This document shows, one piece after another, positions 15,740 to 24,362 of a DNA stretch of 64,000 nucleotides. The stretch comes from Gemmatimonadota bacterium (GTDB taxonomy: Bacteria > Gemmatimonadota > Gemmatimonadetes > Longimicrobiales > Gaopeijiaceae), in assembly GCA_022340865.1 (NCBI GenBank), contig JAJDNC010000032.1, positions 1-64,000 of the forward strand, given 5' to 3'. Under the pieces are notes generated by a model, which saw only the letters and a program-made list of their open reading frames with translations, was not told the origin of the DNA and made no database searches. How positions within the stretch are numbered: the first letter of the stretch is position 1; the number at the start of each line of letters is the position of its first letter. The translations under genes were made by a program, and so were the position numbers.

Positions 15740-18189
15740 GACACCACGAAGTTCACGAGGCGATCCTTCACGAAGACGACCTTGCGCACGGTGACTCCCT
15801 CAAGATGACGCGACACGTTCTCCTCGGCGCGTGCTGCGGCGACGACCGCTGCCTCGGGTGACCCCGGAGCGACGTCCACCGTGCCGCGCAGCTTGCCGTT
15901 GACCTGGACGGCCACCTTCACGGTGTCGTCCACCGTCTTCGCGTCGTCGTACGCCGGCCAGCGCGCCCCGTCGAAGATGCTTCCCTCGTTCCCCATGCGC
16001 TCCCAGAGCTCCTCGGCGATGTGCGGCGCGAAGGGGGCCACCAGCGCCACCAGCGGCTCGATCTCGGCACGCGCCACCTGCCTGCCGCCGGCGCGCACCG
16101 CGTTCAGGCACTCCATGAGCGCCGCGACGGCGGTGTTGTACTGCAGCGTGGCCACCTGCTCGGTGACCTGCTTGATGGTCCGGTGGACCTTGCGCTCCAC
16201 CGACGCCTCGGGGGCGCCGTCTCCGCACGTGAGCGCGGTGTCCCACAGGCGATGCAGGAAGCCGTACGGGCCCTGGATGCCTTCGTCGCGGTAGTCGCCG
16301 CCCTCCTCGAAGGGTCCGAGGAACATGAGGTAGAGCCGGAACGTGTCCGCCCCGAACTCCTCGATGATGGGGTCGGGGATCACCACGTTGCCCCTGCTCT
16401 TGCTCATCTTGGCGCCGTCGTGGGTGATGAGCCCGTGGGCCCGAAACACCGTGAACGGCTCCTCGAAGGGCAGGTGTCCCAGGTCGTGGAGCACCATGGT
16501 CAGGAAGCGTGCGTACATGAGGTGGAGCACGGCGTGCTCGTTGCCCCCGATGTACGTGGTGACCGGGAGCCACCTCGTGGTGAGCCCGCGGTCGAAGGGT
16601 CGGTCGTCGAAATCCGTGGAAGGGTAGCGGAGGAAGTACCAGCCCGAGTCCAGGAACGTGTCGGACACGTCGGTCTCGCGGCGGGCTTCGCCGCCGCACC
16701 GCGGACACGTGGTCCGGTACCACTCCTCCACGCGTGCCATTGGGCTGACACCAGAGTCGTCGGGCTTGAAGTCCTCGACGCGGGGCAGCACCACCGGCAG
16801 CTCGGACTCGGGCACCGCCACGGGTCCGCACGTGGGGCAGTGGACGATGGGGATGGGGGGCCCCCAGTAACGCTGCCGGGAGATGCACCAGTCGTGGAGC
16901 CGGTAGTTCACGCGGGCCTCGCCCAGGCCCCGCCCCTCCAGCCACTCCGTGATCCTGCGCTTGCCCTCCTGCCAGGGCAGGCCGTCGAACTCCCCGGAGT
17001 TCACCAGGGTGCCGTCCCCCGCGTACGCCTCGGTCAACGGCGTCCCGGCGGAGTCGCCCGCGCCGGCCACCACGCGGACGATGGGCAGCTCGAAGGCGGT
17101 GGCGAACTCGAAGTCACGCTCGTCGTGGCCCGGCACCGCCATGATGGCTCCCGTGCCGTACTCCATGAGCACGTAGTCGGCGATCCAGATGGGGATGGCC
17201 TCGCCCGTGGCGGGGTTGCGGCAGTACCCGCCGGTGAAGACGCCGGTCTTGGTCTTGTCCGTCTTCTGTCGCGCCACCAGGTCCTTGCGTGCCGCCTCCT
17301 CGCGGTACGCGAATACCCCTTTTCGGTGGCCTTCCTCGGTGACGTCGTCCACCAGCGGATGCTCCGGGGAGAGCACCATGTAGGTGGCGCCGAAGATCGT
17401 GTCGGGCCGCGTGGTGAAGACATCGATGTGCGTGCCGGTCTCGTCGCCGTCCGCGTCCAGTACGGGGAAGCGCAGCTCGGCGCCATCACTCCGCCCGATC
17501 CAGTTCTCCTGGGCCTTGCGGGTGCTGTCGGACCAGTCGAGGGTGGCCAGGTTGTCCAGCAGACGCTGGGCGTAGCGGGTGATCTTGAAGAACCACTGCG
17601 CGATGCGACGCTGCTCCACCGGCGTGCCGCACCGCTCGCAGGCGCCGGCGATGACCTGCTCGTTGGCCAGCACGGTCTTGCACGAGGGGCACCAGTTGAC
17701 GGGAGCCTCCTTGCGCTCCGCCAGGCCCGCCTCGAAGAGCTGCAGGAAGACCCACTGGGTCCACCGGTAGTAGGCGGGGTCCGTGGTGTCCACGGTGTGG
17801 CGCCAGTCGAACATGCCGCCCGTGCGCCGGAGCTGGCGCGTGAAGTTCCTCACGTTCGACGGGATGAGATCCATGGGATGGATCCCCCGCTTGAGCGCGA
17901 AGTTCTCCGAGTGGATGCCGAAGGCGTCGAAGCCGATGGGCTCGAAGACGGTGTGGCCGCGCATGCGCTGGTAGCGGCCATGCACGTCGGCGCCCGTGAA
18001 CGCGTAGATGTTGCCCACGTGAAGCCCCTCGGCGGAGGGGTAGGGGAACATCATCAGGTTATAGAAGGGGTCCGGAGCCCCCTCCAGGGCCTCGCGCGTG
18101 TACGTATTGGTGCCGCGCTCCTCCCACAGGCGCTGCCATTTCTCCTCCACCTCGGCGGGGGCGTACGCGTCTCTTCCCTCGTTGGCCAT
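15736..18189 (-). CDS. leuS: Leucyl-tRNA synthetase
   Basis: 817 residues. It charges tRNA-Leu, two species of which are encoded in the array at 3554-3793. The class I signatures are HVGN (HIGH box, about 57-60) and KMSKS (about 594-598). A Cys pattern of a zinc domain (CPSC and CERCG) lies around 170-190. The CP1 editing region contains [20 protein letters not shown]. Together with tkt it forms a two-gene operon. The 172 bases upstream hold no clear promoter or T-box. Confidence 0.97.
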   Translation of the reverse strand: MANEGRDAYAPAEVEEKWQRLWEERGTNTYTREALEGAPDPFYNLMMFPYPSAEGLHVGNIYAFTGADVHGRYQRMRGHTVFEPIGFDAFGIHSENFALKRGIHPMDLIPSNVRNFTRQLRRTGGMFDWRHTVDTTDPAYYRWTQWVFLQLFEAGLAERKEAPVNWCPSCKTVLANEQVIAGACERCGTPVEQRRIAQWFFKITRYAQRLLDNLATLDWSDSTRKAQENWIGRSDGAELRFPVLDADGDETGTHIDVFTTRPDTIFGATYMVLSPEHPLVDDVTEEGHRKGVFAYREEAARKDLVARQKTDKTKTGVFTGGYCRNPATGEAIPIWIADYVLMEYGTGAIMAVPGHDERDFEFATAFELPIVRVVAGAGDSAGTPLTEAYAGDGTLVNSGEFDGLPWQEGKRRITEWLEGRGLGEARVNYRLHDWCISRQRYWGPPIPIVHCPTCGPVAVPESELPVVLPRVEDFKPDDSGVSPMARVEEWYRTTCPRCGGEARRETDVSDTFLDSGWYFLRYPSTDFDDRPFDRGLTTRWLPVTTYIGGNEHAVLHLMYARFLTMVLHDLGHLPFEEPFTVFRAHGLITHDGAKMSKSRGNVVIPDPIIEEFGADTFRLYLMFLGPFEEGGDYRDEGIQGPYGFLHRLWDTALTCGDGAPEASVERKVHRTIKQVTEQVATLQYNTAVAALMECLNAVRAGGRQVARAEIEPLVALVAPFAPHIAEELWERMGNEGSIFDGARWPAYDDAKTVDDTVKVAVQVNGKLRGTVDVAPGSPEAAVVAAARAEENVSRHLEGVTVRKVVFVKDRLVNFVVS

Positions 18190-18361
18190 TGATGCGACGG
18201 TGCGGACGGAACGGCCGGGGCCCGGAGCCTGCGGGGCGGTCGCCCCCGGGGACGTCGGGGAACCGGCTCGAACCTGGTTCGTGAAAGAAGCCTGAACCTA
18301 CAGGGGAAGGGGAGATGCCCCAAGGGCGGTGGCCAGCCGCCGCGGCCGCGATGCCGCAGCG

Positions 18362-19501
18362 TCACTTCCCCGGCGGCTTCCCCGACGTCGGCAGCAGGCT
18401 GAAGGGGTCCTTCGTCTTCTTCACCCCCGCCTTCAGATACTCCATGACCGAGCGCAGGTCGCCCCCGTGCCGGTCGAGGAGCGCCTGGAAGTCGGGAAGA
18501 CGGTGATAGTAGCGGATGCGTGCCAGGAGCGTCGCGTTGTTCAGCGGCACGGTGCGGAAGCTCTGGAAGCTCAGCGACTCGAAGGTGGGCTGGACGTCCC
18601 TGGTGAAGTGCTCCTCCGCCGCCTGGAAGATCTCCTTCCTCCTACGGATCTTCGCGGCACGGTCCAGATCCGTCCGGGCGTACAGGGCCTGCAGCCGATC
18701 CACGAACCCATCGATGAAGACGCTGAAGCGCTCGAGGTCCCGCCAGCGGGCCTGGGCGCGGTGGCACTTCACGGTGTCGGGGCCGCCGCCCTTGCGCGTG
18801 CAGAAGAAGTGCGCGGCCCCCACGTAGCCCACGAAGTCGGCGTAGCTCTCGTTGAAGCGCACGTGGCCGGGGACGAACAGATAGGTGTGCGCCAGCTCGT
18901 GCAGCACGGTTTCCACCACGCCCACGTCATCGTCCTCGAGCACCGTGGAGAGCAGCGGGTCGTTGAACCATCCCAGGGTGCTGAAGGCGCTGGTGGGGCG
19001 CAGATAGGTGTCCCACCCCTCCCTCTCGAGCCTGGCCTGCGCCGCCCGCGCGTCGCCGAAGTTGAAGTAGCCCTTGTACGGCACCGAGCCCACCACGGGA
19101 AACCACCAGGTCTTCGCAACCAGCCGGGTCTTGTACGCCGCCGAGAGCACCATCGCCAGCGTGTCGTGCTCCAGCTTGGTGTAGGTGCTGTAGGCCTGAC
19201 CCACGTCGATGCCGAGGTCGTCGGCGGCGAAGCGACGGGCCTCGAGCACGAAGGCGAGCTTGCCCCGCGTGCTCGCGTCGGTGGAGCTGTCGGTGATCAC
19301 CTCGGCGATGGGTCGGCGCGCGCGGAGGATCCTCGCCTCCGCCAGGCCCGCCTTGACCACGTACACCGGCGAGCACGCCCAGCAGCTCGCCACCAGCGAC
19401 AGCGCGACGACCGCGAGGACGGCGCGGAGGATGCGCCCACGCCGGGACGGGGCCTTCGAGATCCCCGGGGAATCCGGGTTCGTCCCCTGCGCGGCGCTCA
19501 C
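18362..19501 (-). CDS. Membrane-anchored zinc metallopeptidase, predicted aminopeptidase family
   Basis: 379 residues. One hydrophobic segment at about 24-45 (AVLAVVALSLVAS) anchors it. The zinc motif HELAH is at 201-205 and a second acidic ligand lies in NESYADFVG (E218). The fragments GYFNFGDA and HVRFNESYAD are typical of the family annotated as putative aminopeptidase (Pfam Aminopep). Substrates are not known. Its start overlaps the stop of the small upstream gene in ATGA, so the two form a pair. Confidence 0.8.
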   Translation of the reverse strand: MSAAQGTNPDSPGISKAPSRRGRILRAVLAVVALSLVASCWACSPVYVVKAGLAEARILRARRPIAEVITDSSTDASTRGKLAFVLEARRFAADDLGIDVGQAYSTYTKLEHDTLAMVLSAAYKTRLVAKTWWFPVVGSVPYKGYFNFGDARAAQARLEREGWDTYLRPTSAFSTLGWFNDPLLSTVLEDDDVGVVETVLHELAHTYLFVPGHVRFNESYADFVGYVGAAHFFCTRKGGGPDTVKCHRAQARWRDLERFSVFIDGFVDRLQALYARTDLDRAAKIRRRKEIFQAAEEHFTRDVQPTFESLSFQSFRTVPLNNATLLARIRYYHRLPDFQALLDRHGGDLRSVMEYLKAGVKKTKDPFSLLPTSGKPPGK

Positions 19502-19713
19502 GGGGCCGCCTCTCCGTCGCCCTCGCCCACATAGCTCCGGGCCTCGGGGTCGGGTGCGATGCGCAGCTCCACCAGATCCGTCTCGCCGGCGATGTCGTCG
19601 GGGATCTCCGACGCCGCGCGGCGCAGCGCTTCCCGGGCGTCGTCGGCCTCCACCACGAGCGTGTGATAGCGCTGATAGCGTCGGCCGTGCCGAACGGTGA
19701 CCTGGAATCTCAT
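19498..19713 (-). CDS. Small hypothetical protein coupled to the metallopeptidase
   Basis: 71 residues, beginning MRFQVTVRHGRRYQRYHT and ending in an acidic tail (EGDGEAAP). Predicted beta-alpha-beta, with no cysteines or catalytic pattern. The stop overlaps the next gene's ATG by four bases, so it is probably real and co-translated. It is not recognised. Confidence 0.55.
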   Translation of the reverse strand: MRFQVTVRHGRRYQRYHTLVVEADDAREALRRAASEIPDDIAGETDLVELRIAPDPEARSYVGEGDGEAAP

Positions 19714-19792
19714 GGCTGCAATCTACCGGCTCGGGGGATGGAGACCACGTGCTGCCACTTCCGGCGGGCGCGGCGTCCCTCTATCGTCGGCC

Positions 19793-21127
19793 ATGCCCGC
19801 TGCATCCCTTGTCTACCGTTTCATGCAGGCCGGCGTTCGCGCCGTGGGCCCCGCCGTGACGATGCTGCCCGGGGTCCGGGCGTCCAAGCTCGGCCGCGGG
19901 ATCCGCGCGCGCCGTGACGCGCACGCTCTCCTCGCCCGATGGGGGCGGGAGGGCCGGGATCCCGCCCGACCCGTCCTCTGGTTCCATGCGCCGTCGGTGG
20001 GGGAGGGTCTCCAGGCCAGGGCGGTCATGGAGGCGGTGGGACGCCGCCGCTCCGACGCGCAGGTGCTCTTCACGCACTTCTCTCCGTCGGCGGAGACGCT
20101 GGCCCGCAGCATGCCCGCGGAGGTGGCCGGCTACCTCCCCTGGGACCTGGTCGAGCCCATGGCGCGGGTGCTGGACGCCGTGCGTCCCGACGCGCTGGTC
20201 TTCACGAAGACCGAGGTGTGGCCCGTGCTGGTGGCGCTGGCCGCTGCACGGGGAACGCCCGCCGCCCTGGTGGCCGCGACGCTCCCCGCCGGCGCCGGGC
20301 GCCTGCGCCGGCCTGCGCGCGCCCTCCTGGGCCCTACGTGGAAGGCACTGGCGGCGGTGGCGGCCATCGCCGAGGAGGACGGCCGCCGTTTCGTGGAGCT
20401 CGGAGCCGTGCCCGGGCGGGTGTGGGTCACCGGGGACCCGGGCATCGACTCGGCCGCCCAGCGGGTGGCCGCTGCCGTACCCGACGCACCCTATCTGAAG
20501 CCGTTCCGCGTCGCACCGCGCCCCACGCTGGTGGCGGGATCCACGTGGCCGGCGGACGAGGCGGTGCTCCTGCCCGCTCTTGCGGAGCTGCGCGCCGACG
20601 GTGCCGAGGTGGCTGGCTCCCCCAGCGGCCTGCGTGCGGTCGTCGCGCCCCACGAGCCCTCCGCGGCACGGGTGAGGACGCTGCTCCATCAGCTCGCCTC
20701 CCTCGGGTGGAAGGCCGCGACTCTCGCGGACGTGGAGACCGCCGGCACGGCCCACGGCGTGGACGCCGTGGTGGTGGAGCGTGTGGGGGTCCTGGCGCAC
20801 CTGTACACGGCGGGGACCGTCGCGTACGTGGGCGGCGGCTTCCACCGCGCGGGACTGCACTCCGTTCTGGAGCCGGCCGCCGCCCGCCTTCCGGTGGCCT
20901 TCGGGCCGCGCCACGGGAACGCCCGCGCAGCCGCGGAGCTGATCACGGTGGGAGGGGCGGTGGAGGTTGCCGACTCGGCAGGGCTGGCGGATGCGCTGGG
21001 TCTCTGGCTGCGCGACGCCTCGGCCCTCGACTACGCCGCCGGACGGGCCCACGGCTATATTGACGCGCACCGGGGTGCCGCCGACCGCACGGCGGCGATC
21101 CTGGACGACCTTCTCGCCCGTCGCTGA
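19793..21127 (+). CDS. waaA: 3-deoxy-D-manno-octulosonic acid (Kdo) transferase
   Basis: 444 residues. It adds Kdo to lipid A at the inner membrane, so the cell should make lipopolysaccharide. I recognise HAPSVGEGLQARAVMEA, VLFTHFSPSAETLA and KTEVWPVL in the N-terminal domain, and the C-terminal donor-binding part with YVGGGFHRAGLHSVLEPAA. ATG at 19793 is chosen because the frame then starts near the usual N-terminus; an upstream ATG at 19697 would add an unlikely 32-residue leader. It heads a three-gene run with the rhodanese and glycoside hydrolase genes. Confidence 0.9.
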   Translation: MPAASLVYRFMQAGVRAVGPAVTMLPGVRASKLGRGIRARRDAHALLARWGREGRDPARPVLWFHAPSVGEGLQARAVMEAVGRRRSDAQVLFTHFSPSAETLARSMPAEVAGYLPWDLVEPMARVLDAVRPDALVFTKTEVWPVLVALAAARGTPAALVAATLPAGAGRLRRPARALLGPTWKALAAVAAIAEEDGRRFVELGAVPGRVWVTGDPGIDSAAQRVAAAVPDAPYLKPFRVAPRPTLVAGSTWPADEAVLLPALAELRADGAEVAGSPSGLRAVVAPHEPSAARVRTLLHQLASLGWKAATLADVETAGTAHGVDAVVVERVGVLAHLYTAGTVAYVGGGFHRAGLHSVLEPAAARLPVAFGPRHGNARAAAELITVGGAVEVADSAGLADALGLWLRDASALDYAAGRAHGYIDAHRGAADRTAAILDDLLARR

Positions 21128-21146
21128 CCCCACACAGAATCGGCCG

Positions 21147-21494
21147 ATGCACCCTCCCGACGTTCCGGACGTTCCCGAGATCACGCCCACCGACCTCAAG
21201 ACACGGCTGGACAACGGAGACGGCCTCGTGCTGGTGGACGTGCGGGAGCGCTTCGAGCGGCGGATCGCGGATCTGCCGGAGCACGGTCAGCTCCGCATCC
21301 CCACGGGGGAGTTCTTCCAGCGCGTGGGCGAGGTGGACCGGACCCGCACCGTCGTGCTCTACTGCCGCTCCGGAAGCCGGAGCGCATGGGCGGCACGAGT
21401 CCTGCTGGAGCGCGGGTACTCCGACGTCCTGAACCTCCGGGGGGGCGTCCTGGCCTGGCGGGCGGAAGTGGATCCCACCCTGCGGGCGTACTAG
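21147..21494 (+). CDS. Rhodanese-like sulfurtransferase domain protein
   Basis: 115 residues, a single rhodanese domain. The active cysteine is about C73 in LYCRSGSRSAWAA, and VLVDVRERFE and NLRGGVLAW are the usual flanking motifs. It starts 19 bases after waaA and ends 13 bases before the next gene. It probably carries or transfers sulfane sulfur, but the partner is not evident. Confidence 0.9.
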   Translation: MHPPDVPDVPEITPTDLKTRLDNGDGLVLVDVRERFERRIADLPEHGQLRIPTGEFFQRVGEVDRTRTVVLYCRSGSRSAWAARVLLERGYSDVLNLRGGVLAWRAEVDPTLRAY

Positions 21495-21507
21495 CGGACC
21501 GAAGCAC

Positions 21508-23265
21508 GTGACCCGACTCGCGCGGACCATCCTCGCTATTGTTTTCCTGGCAGCGGCAGAAGCTTGCCAGGCGGGCCCGTCGGCATTCAACCGAGGCGCC
21601 GCCAAGGGATCGGGAGCGAGCCCGGTGGACACGGCGGCGGCCGTGCACGTGACCGCGGCGCCGACGCCGACGCCGCGGCTACCAGGCAACGCACCCGGGG
21701 CAAAGACCACGCCGGCCCCTCAGCTGTCGGGCAACACGCCCGGGGCAAGGACCGCGCCGAAGATCCCGTCGCATCCGACGGTGGTGCGGAAGACCGCCGC
21801 GGATCCGGTGGACTCGGGCCCCGTACCCCACTTCACGCGGCCCAAGCACGTGCGCGGCATCTACGTGAACGCCTGGGTGGCGGGCTCCGCTCGCCGTATC
21901 GACGACCTCACGGCCCTGGCCGCGCGCACGGAGATCAACACCTTCGTCATGGACATGAAGGACGCCAGCGGGTACGTGAGCTATGCCACGCAGGTGCCCA
22001 TGGCGAAGGAGATCGGTGCCGACCAGCAGGTCCGCGTCCACGATCTCCCCGGGCTCCTCCGCCGCCTGCACCGGGACGGGATCTACCCCATCGCGCGCAT
22101 CGTCGTGGTGAAGGATCCGGTCCTCACCGACGCCCGGCCGGACCTGGCGGTGCACGACACCACCGGCCAGGTGTTCCGGGACGACAAGGGCATCGTCTGG
22201 GTCAATCCGTACAGCCACACCGTATGGGACTACGAGGTCGCCCTGGCGCGGGAGCTGGCGCGCATGGGCTTTCCCGAGATCCAGTGGGACTACATCCGCT
22301 TCCCGGACATCCCCAAGGAAGAGAAGGAGATGGTGGTGTACCCCGGGGCCGACGGCCGCACGAAGGCCCAGGTCATCGCGGGCTTCATGAGCTACTCCCG
22401 CAAGCAGCTCGCCCCCCTGGGCGTGCGCGTCACGGCGGACGTTTTCGGCGTCACGGCGTCGGCCACTCGCGACGTGGGCATCGGCCAGGTGTGGCACTCG
22501 TTCATCGGCTGCGTCGACGTGGCGCAGCCCATGGTGTACCCGAGCCACTACTGGAAGGGGAGCTTCGGCTTCGAGACCCCCGACGCCTACCCGTACGAGG
22601 TCGTCCGACACGCCCTGGCCGACGCGCTGCGTCAGTCGGCCCAGGTTCCCGACGCCGGCGCCGTGCGGCCCTGGCTCCAGGACTTCACGCTGGGAAAGCC
22701 GGCCTACGGCGCTCCGGAGGTGAGGGCGCAGATCCAGGCGACGTACGACTCGGGCATCAAGGAGTGGTTCCTCTGGAATCCGGCGAGCAACTACACGGAG
22801 TCGGCGCTGGAGCCCGACGGAGGATTCAAGACCGAGCCCACCATCCTGGTGGACAACCACGTGGTCCCGGTGTCCAGGCGCTGGGAGTTCGTGGATTCCG
22901 CCGACGGACAGGACCTGGCGCCGGATTCCGCACAGAAGAGGGATACCGCGTCCGTGGCCGATACGGTGGCCGACACGACGGCCGGGGGGGACACCATCGG
23001 CGCCGCGGACGCCACCGCCACGCCGGGCACCGCGGGGGACACGATCACCGCCGGGGACACGGCCATCGTCCGGGACACGACGACCGCCGCGGACACCATC
23101 GCCCCCCGGGACACGACCCCGGCTCCCCGTGCGACTGGCGCCCCGGACACCACAGGGTCGTCGGCCACCGGTCGGAGCGGGCGAAGGGACGGCGGCCTCC
23201 TTACCCGGCCCCCTCGATCTCCAGGAGCCTCCGCTTCCGCCAGAGCCCACCTCCGTACCCGGTGA
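21508..23265 (+). CDS. Putative glycoside hydrolase lipoprotein (DUF4015/GH13-like)
   Basis: 585 residues from a GTG. The N-terminus is a lipoprotein signal (ILAIVFLAAAEAC), then a 90-residue Pro/Thr/Ala linker. The folded part (about 110-455) has GIYVNAWVAGS, FVMDMKDASGYVSY, FPEIQWDYIRFPD and PMVYPSHYW, which I recognise from a putative glycosyl hydrolase family with a TIM-barrel fold (Pfam DUF4015). A tail of about 100 residues follows with many Asp-Thr pairs (GDTITAGDTA and the like), a likely extracellular spacer. The last 65 bases overlap the end of ada on the other strand, so the final 20 residues may not be functional. Confidence 0.75.
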   Translation: MTRLARTILAIVFLAAAEACQAGPSAFNRGAAKGSGASPVDTAAAVHVTAAPTPTPRLPGNAPGAKTTPAPQLSGNTPGARTAPKIPSHPTVVRKTAADPVDSGPVPHFTRPKHVRGIYVNAWVAGSARRIDDLTALAARTEINTFVMDMKDASGYVSYATQVPMAKEIGADQQVRVHDLPGLLRRLHRDGIYPIARIVVVKDPVLTDARPDLAVHDTTGQVFRDDKGIVWVNPYSHTVWDYEVALARELARMGFPEIQWDYIRFPDIPKEEKEMVVYPGADGRTKAQVIAGFMSYSRKQLAPLGVRVTADVFGVTASATRDVGIGQVWHSFIGCVDVAQPMVYPSHYWKGSFGFETPDAYPYEVVRHALADALRQSAQVPDAGAVRPWLQDFTLGKPAYGAPEVRAQIQATYDSGIKEWFLWNPASNYTESALEPDGGFKTEPTILVDNHVVPVSRRWEFVDSADGQDLAPDSAQKRDTASVADTVADTTAGGDTIGAADATATPGTAGDTITAGDTAIVRDTTTAADTIAPRDTTPAPRATGAPDTTGSSATGRSGRRDGGLLTRPPRSPGASASARAHLRTR

Positions 23266-24253
23266 GGTTGCCGTCGGACCCCACCACGCGATGGCACGGA
23301 ACGAGGATGGCCACGCGATTGTCGCCGTTGGCCCTGCCCACCGCGCGGACCGCGCCGGGCCGGCCGATGCGCCGGGCCAGGACGCCGTAGCTGATCGTCT
23401 CCCCTGCGGGGATCTTCCGTAGCTCTCTCCAGACCCGCTCCTGGAACGGCGTGCCCGGCGTGCGCAGCGGGACGTCGAAGGTGCGCCGTGATCCGGCGAA
23501 GTACTCCTCGAGCTGTCCGCCCACGCGTCGCAGCACCTCGTTGTCCCCCGGCGTGAGCACGCCCGGGACGTAGCGGCCGAGTCGGCCGAGCTGCGTCGGC
23601 AGCATCTTCCGGTCCGCGAACTCGAGGAGGCAGAGGGCCTTCTCGGTGGCGGCGGCCACCATGGGACCCAGCGGCGTGGGAATACGCGTCACGCTCACCG
23701 TCTCTCCGCGGGCGGCGGCCGCGGTGGGCGACGAGCCGGCGAGCTTCTGGAACGCCTCGTTGAATCCACTCAACGAGTCGTAGCCCGCGTCGAAGGCCGA
23801 GGGGGTCACGGCATCACCCTGGCGGATCCTCCCCAGCGCGGTGCCCAGACGCCGCGCCCGGGAGTAGGCGTGGAACGTCATGCCGTGGTGTGCCTTGAAC
23901 CAGCGGCGTACACGCGAGGGATCGAGACCCAGCGCCCGGAGGTCGGGGTCGCGCCAGCGCCGGGCGGGATCACGCTCGACCTCCCGGAGAAGCCCCGCGA
24001 GCCAGCGCGGCGTCCGGCCCACCGGCTCCATGGGACGGCAGCGCCGGCAGGGACGGTATCCGGCCAGAAGGGCTTCGGCGGAGGTGGCGAAGAACTCCAC
24101 GTTGTCCGGCCGGGGCCTGCGAGCCGGGCACGTGGGGCGGCAGAAGATCCCCGTGGTGCGCACCGCCGTCAGGAAGACTCCCTCGTAGGCGGGATCCTTC
24201 CGCGTGAAGGCGCGCAGCATCTCGGGGCGCGGGGGCAGTGTGTGGGTGTCCAT
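23201..24253 (-). CDS. ada: Ada: methylation sensor, AraC-type activator and O6-methylguanine-DNA methyltransferase
   Basis: 350 residues, same layout as E. coli Ada. The N-terminal zinc domain has C38 and C42 (GIFCRPTCPAR) and the CRRC pair, which take a methyl group from phosphotriesters. An AraC-type helix-turn-helix follows (AFDAGYDSLSGFNEAFQKL). The C-terminal methyltransferase has the acceptor cysteine at about C320 in VPCHRVVG. All four zinc cysteines and the acceptor are kept, so it should work as both sensor and repair protein. It is divergent from the MscS gene across 109 bases. Confidence 0.93.
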   Translation of the reverse strand: MDTHTLPPRPEMLRAFTRKDPAYEGVFLTAVRTTGIFCRPTCPARRPRPDNVEFFATSAEALLAGYRPCRRCRPMEPVGRTPRWLAGLLREVERDPARRWRDPDLRALGLDPSRVRRWFKAHHGMTFHAYSRARRLGTALGRIRQGDAVTPSAFDAGYDSLSGFNEAFQKLAGSSPTAAAARGETVSVTRIPTPLGPMVAAATEKALCLLEFADRKMLPTQLGRLGRYVPGVLTPGDNEVLRRVGGQLEEYFAGSRRTFDVPLRTPGTPFQERVWRELRKIPAGETISYGVLARRIGRPGAVRAVGRANGDNRVAILVPCHRVVGSDGNLTGYGGGLWRKRRLLEIEGAG

Positions 24254-24303
24254 GGGGACAACATGGCGGCACAGGGTCCGGCGAGGCCACCGGAATCCGG
24301 ACG

Positions 24304-24325
24304 TGGAATTCGGAAAGCGCGAAGG
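24304..24325. promoter_or_regulatory. Weak Ada-operator-like sequence
   Basis: ggaattcggaaagcgcgaag lies between ada and the MscS gene. The core aaagcgcg resembles the aaagcgca of the E. coli Ada operator, but the A-box to B-box spacing is longer and it faces the MscS gene. Weak support only. Confidence 0.2.
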
Positions 24326-24362
24326 GTGCCGTAGGGGCGGCGGGGAGCGTAGCTTTCAGCCC

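Noticed and set aside
14306..15808. 500-codon frame opposite the transketolase gene
   Set aside because: Antisense shadow; no ribosome-binding site or motifs.
18190..18361. T-box leader for leuS
   Set aside because: No T-box core or specifier-like fold was seen.
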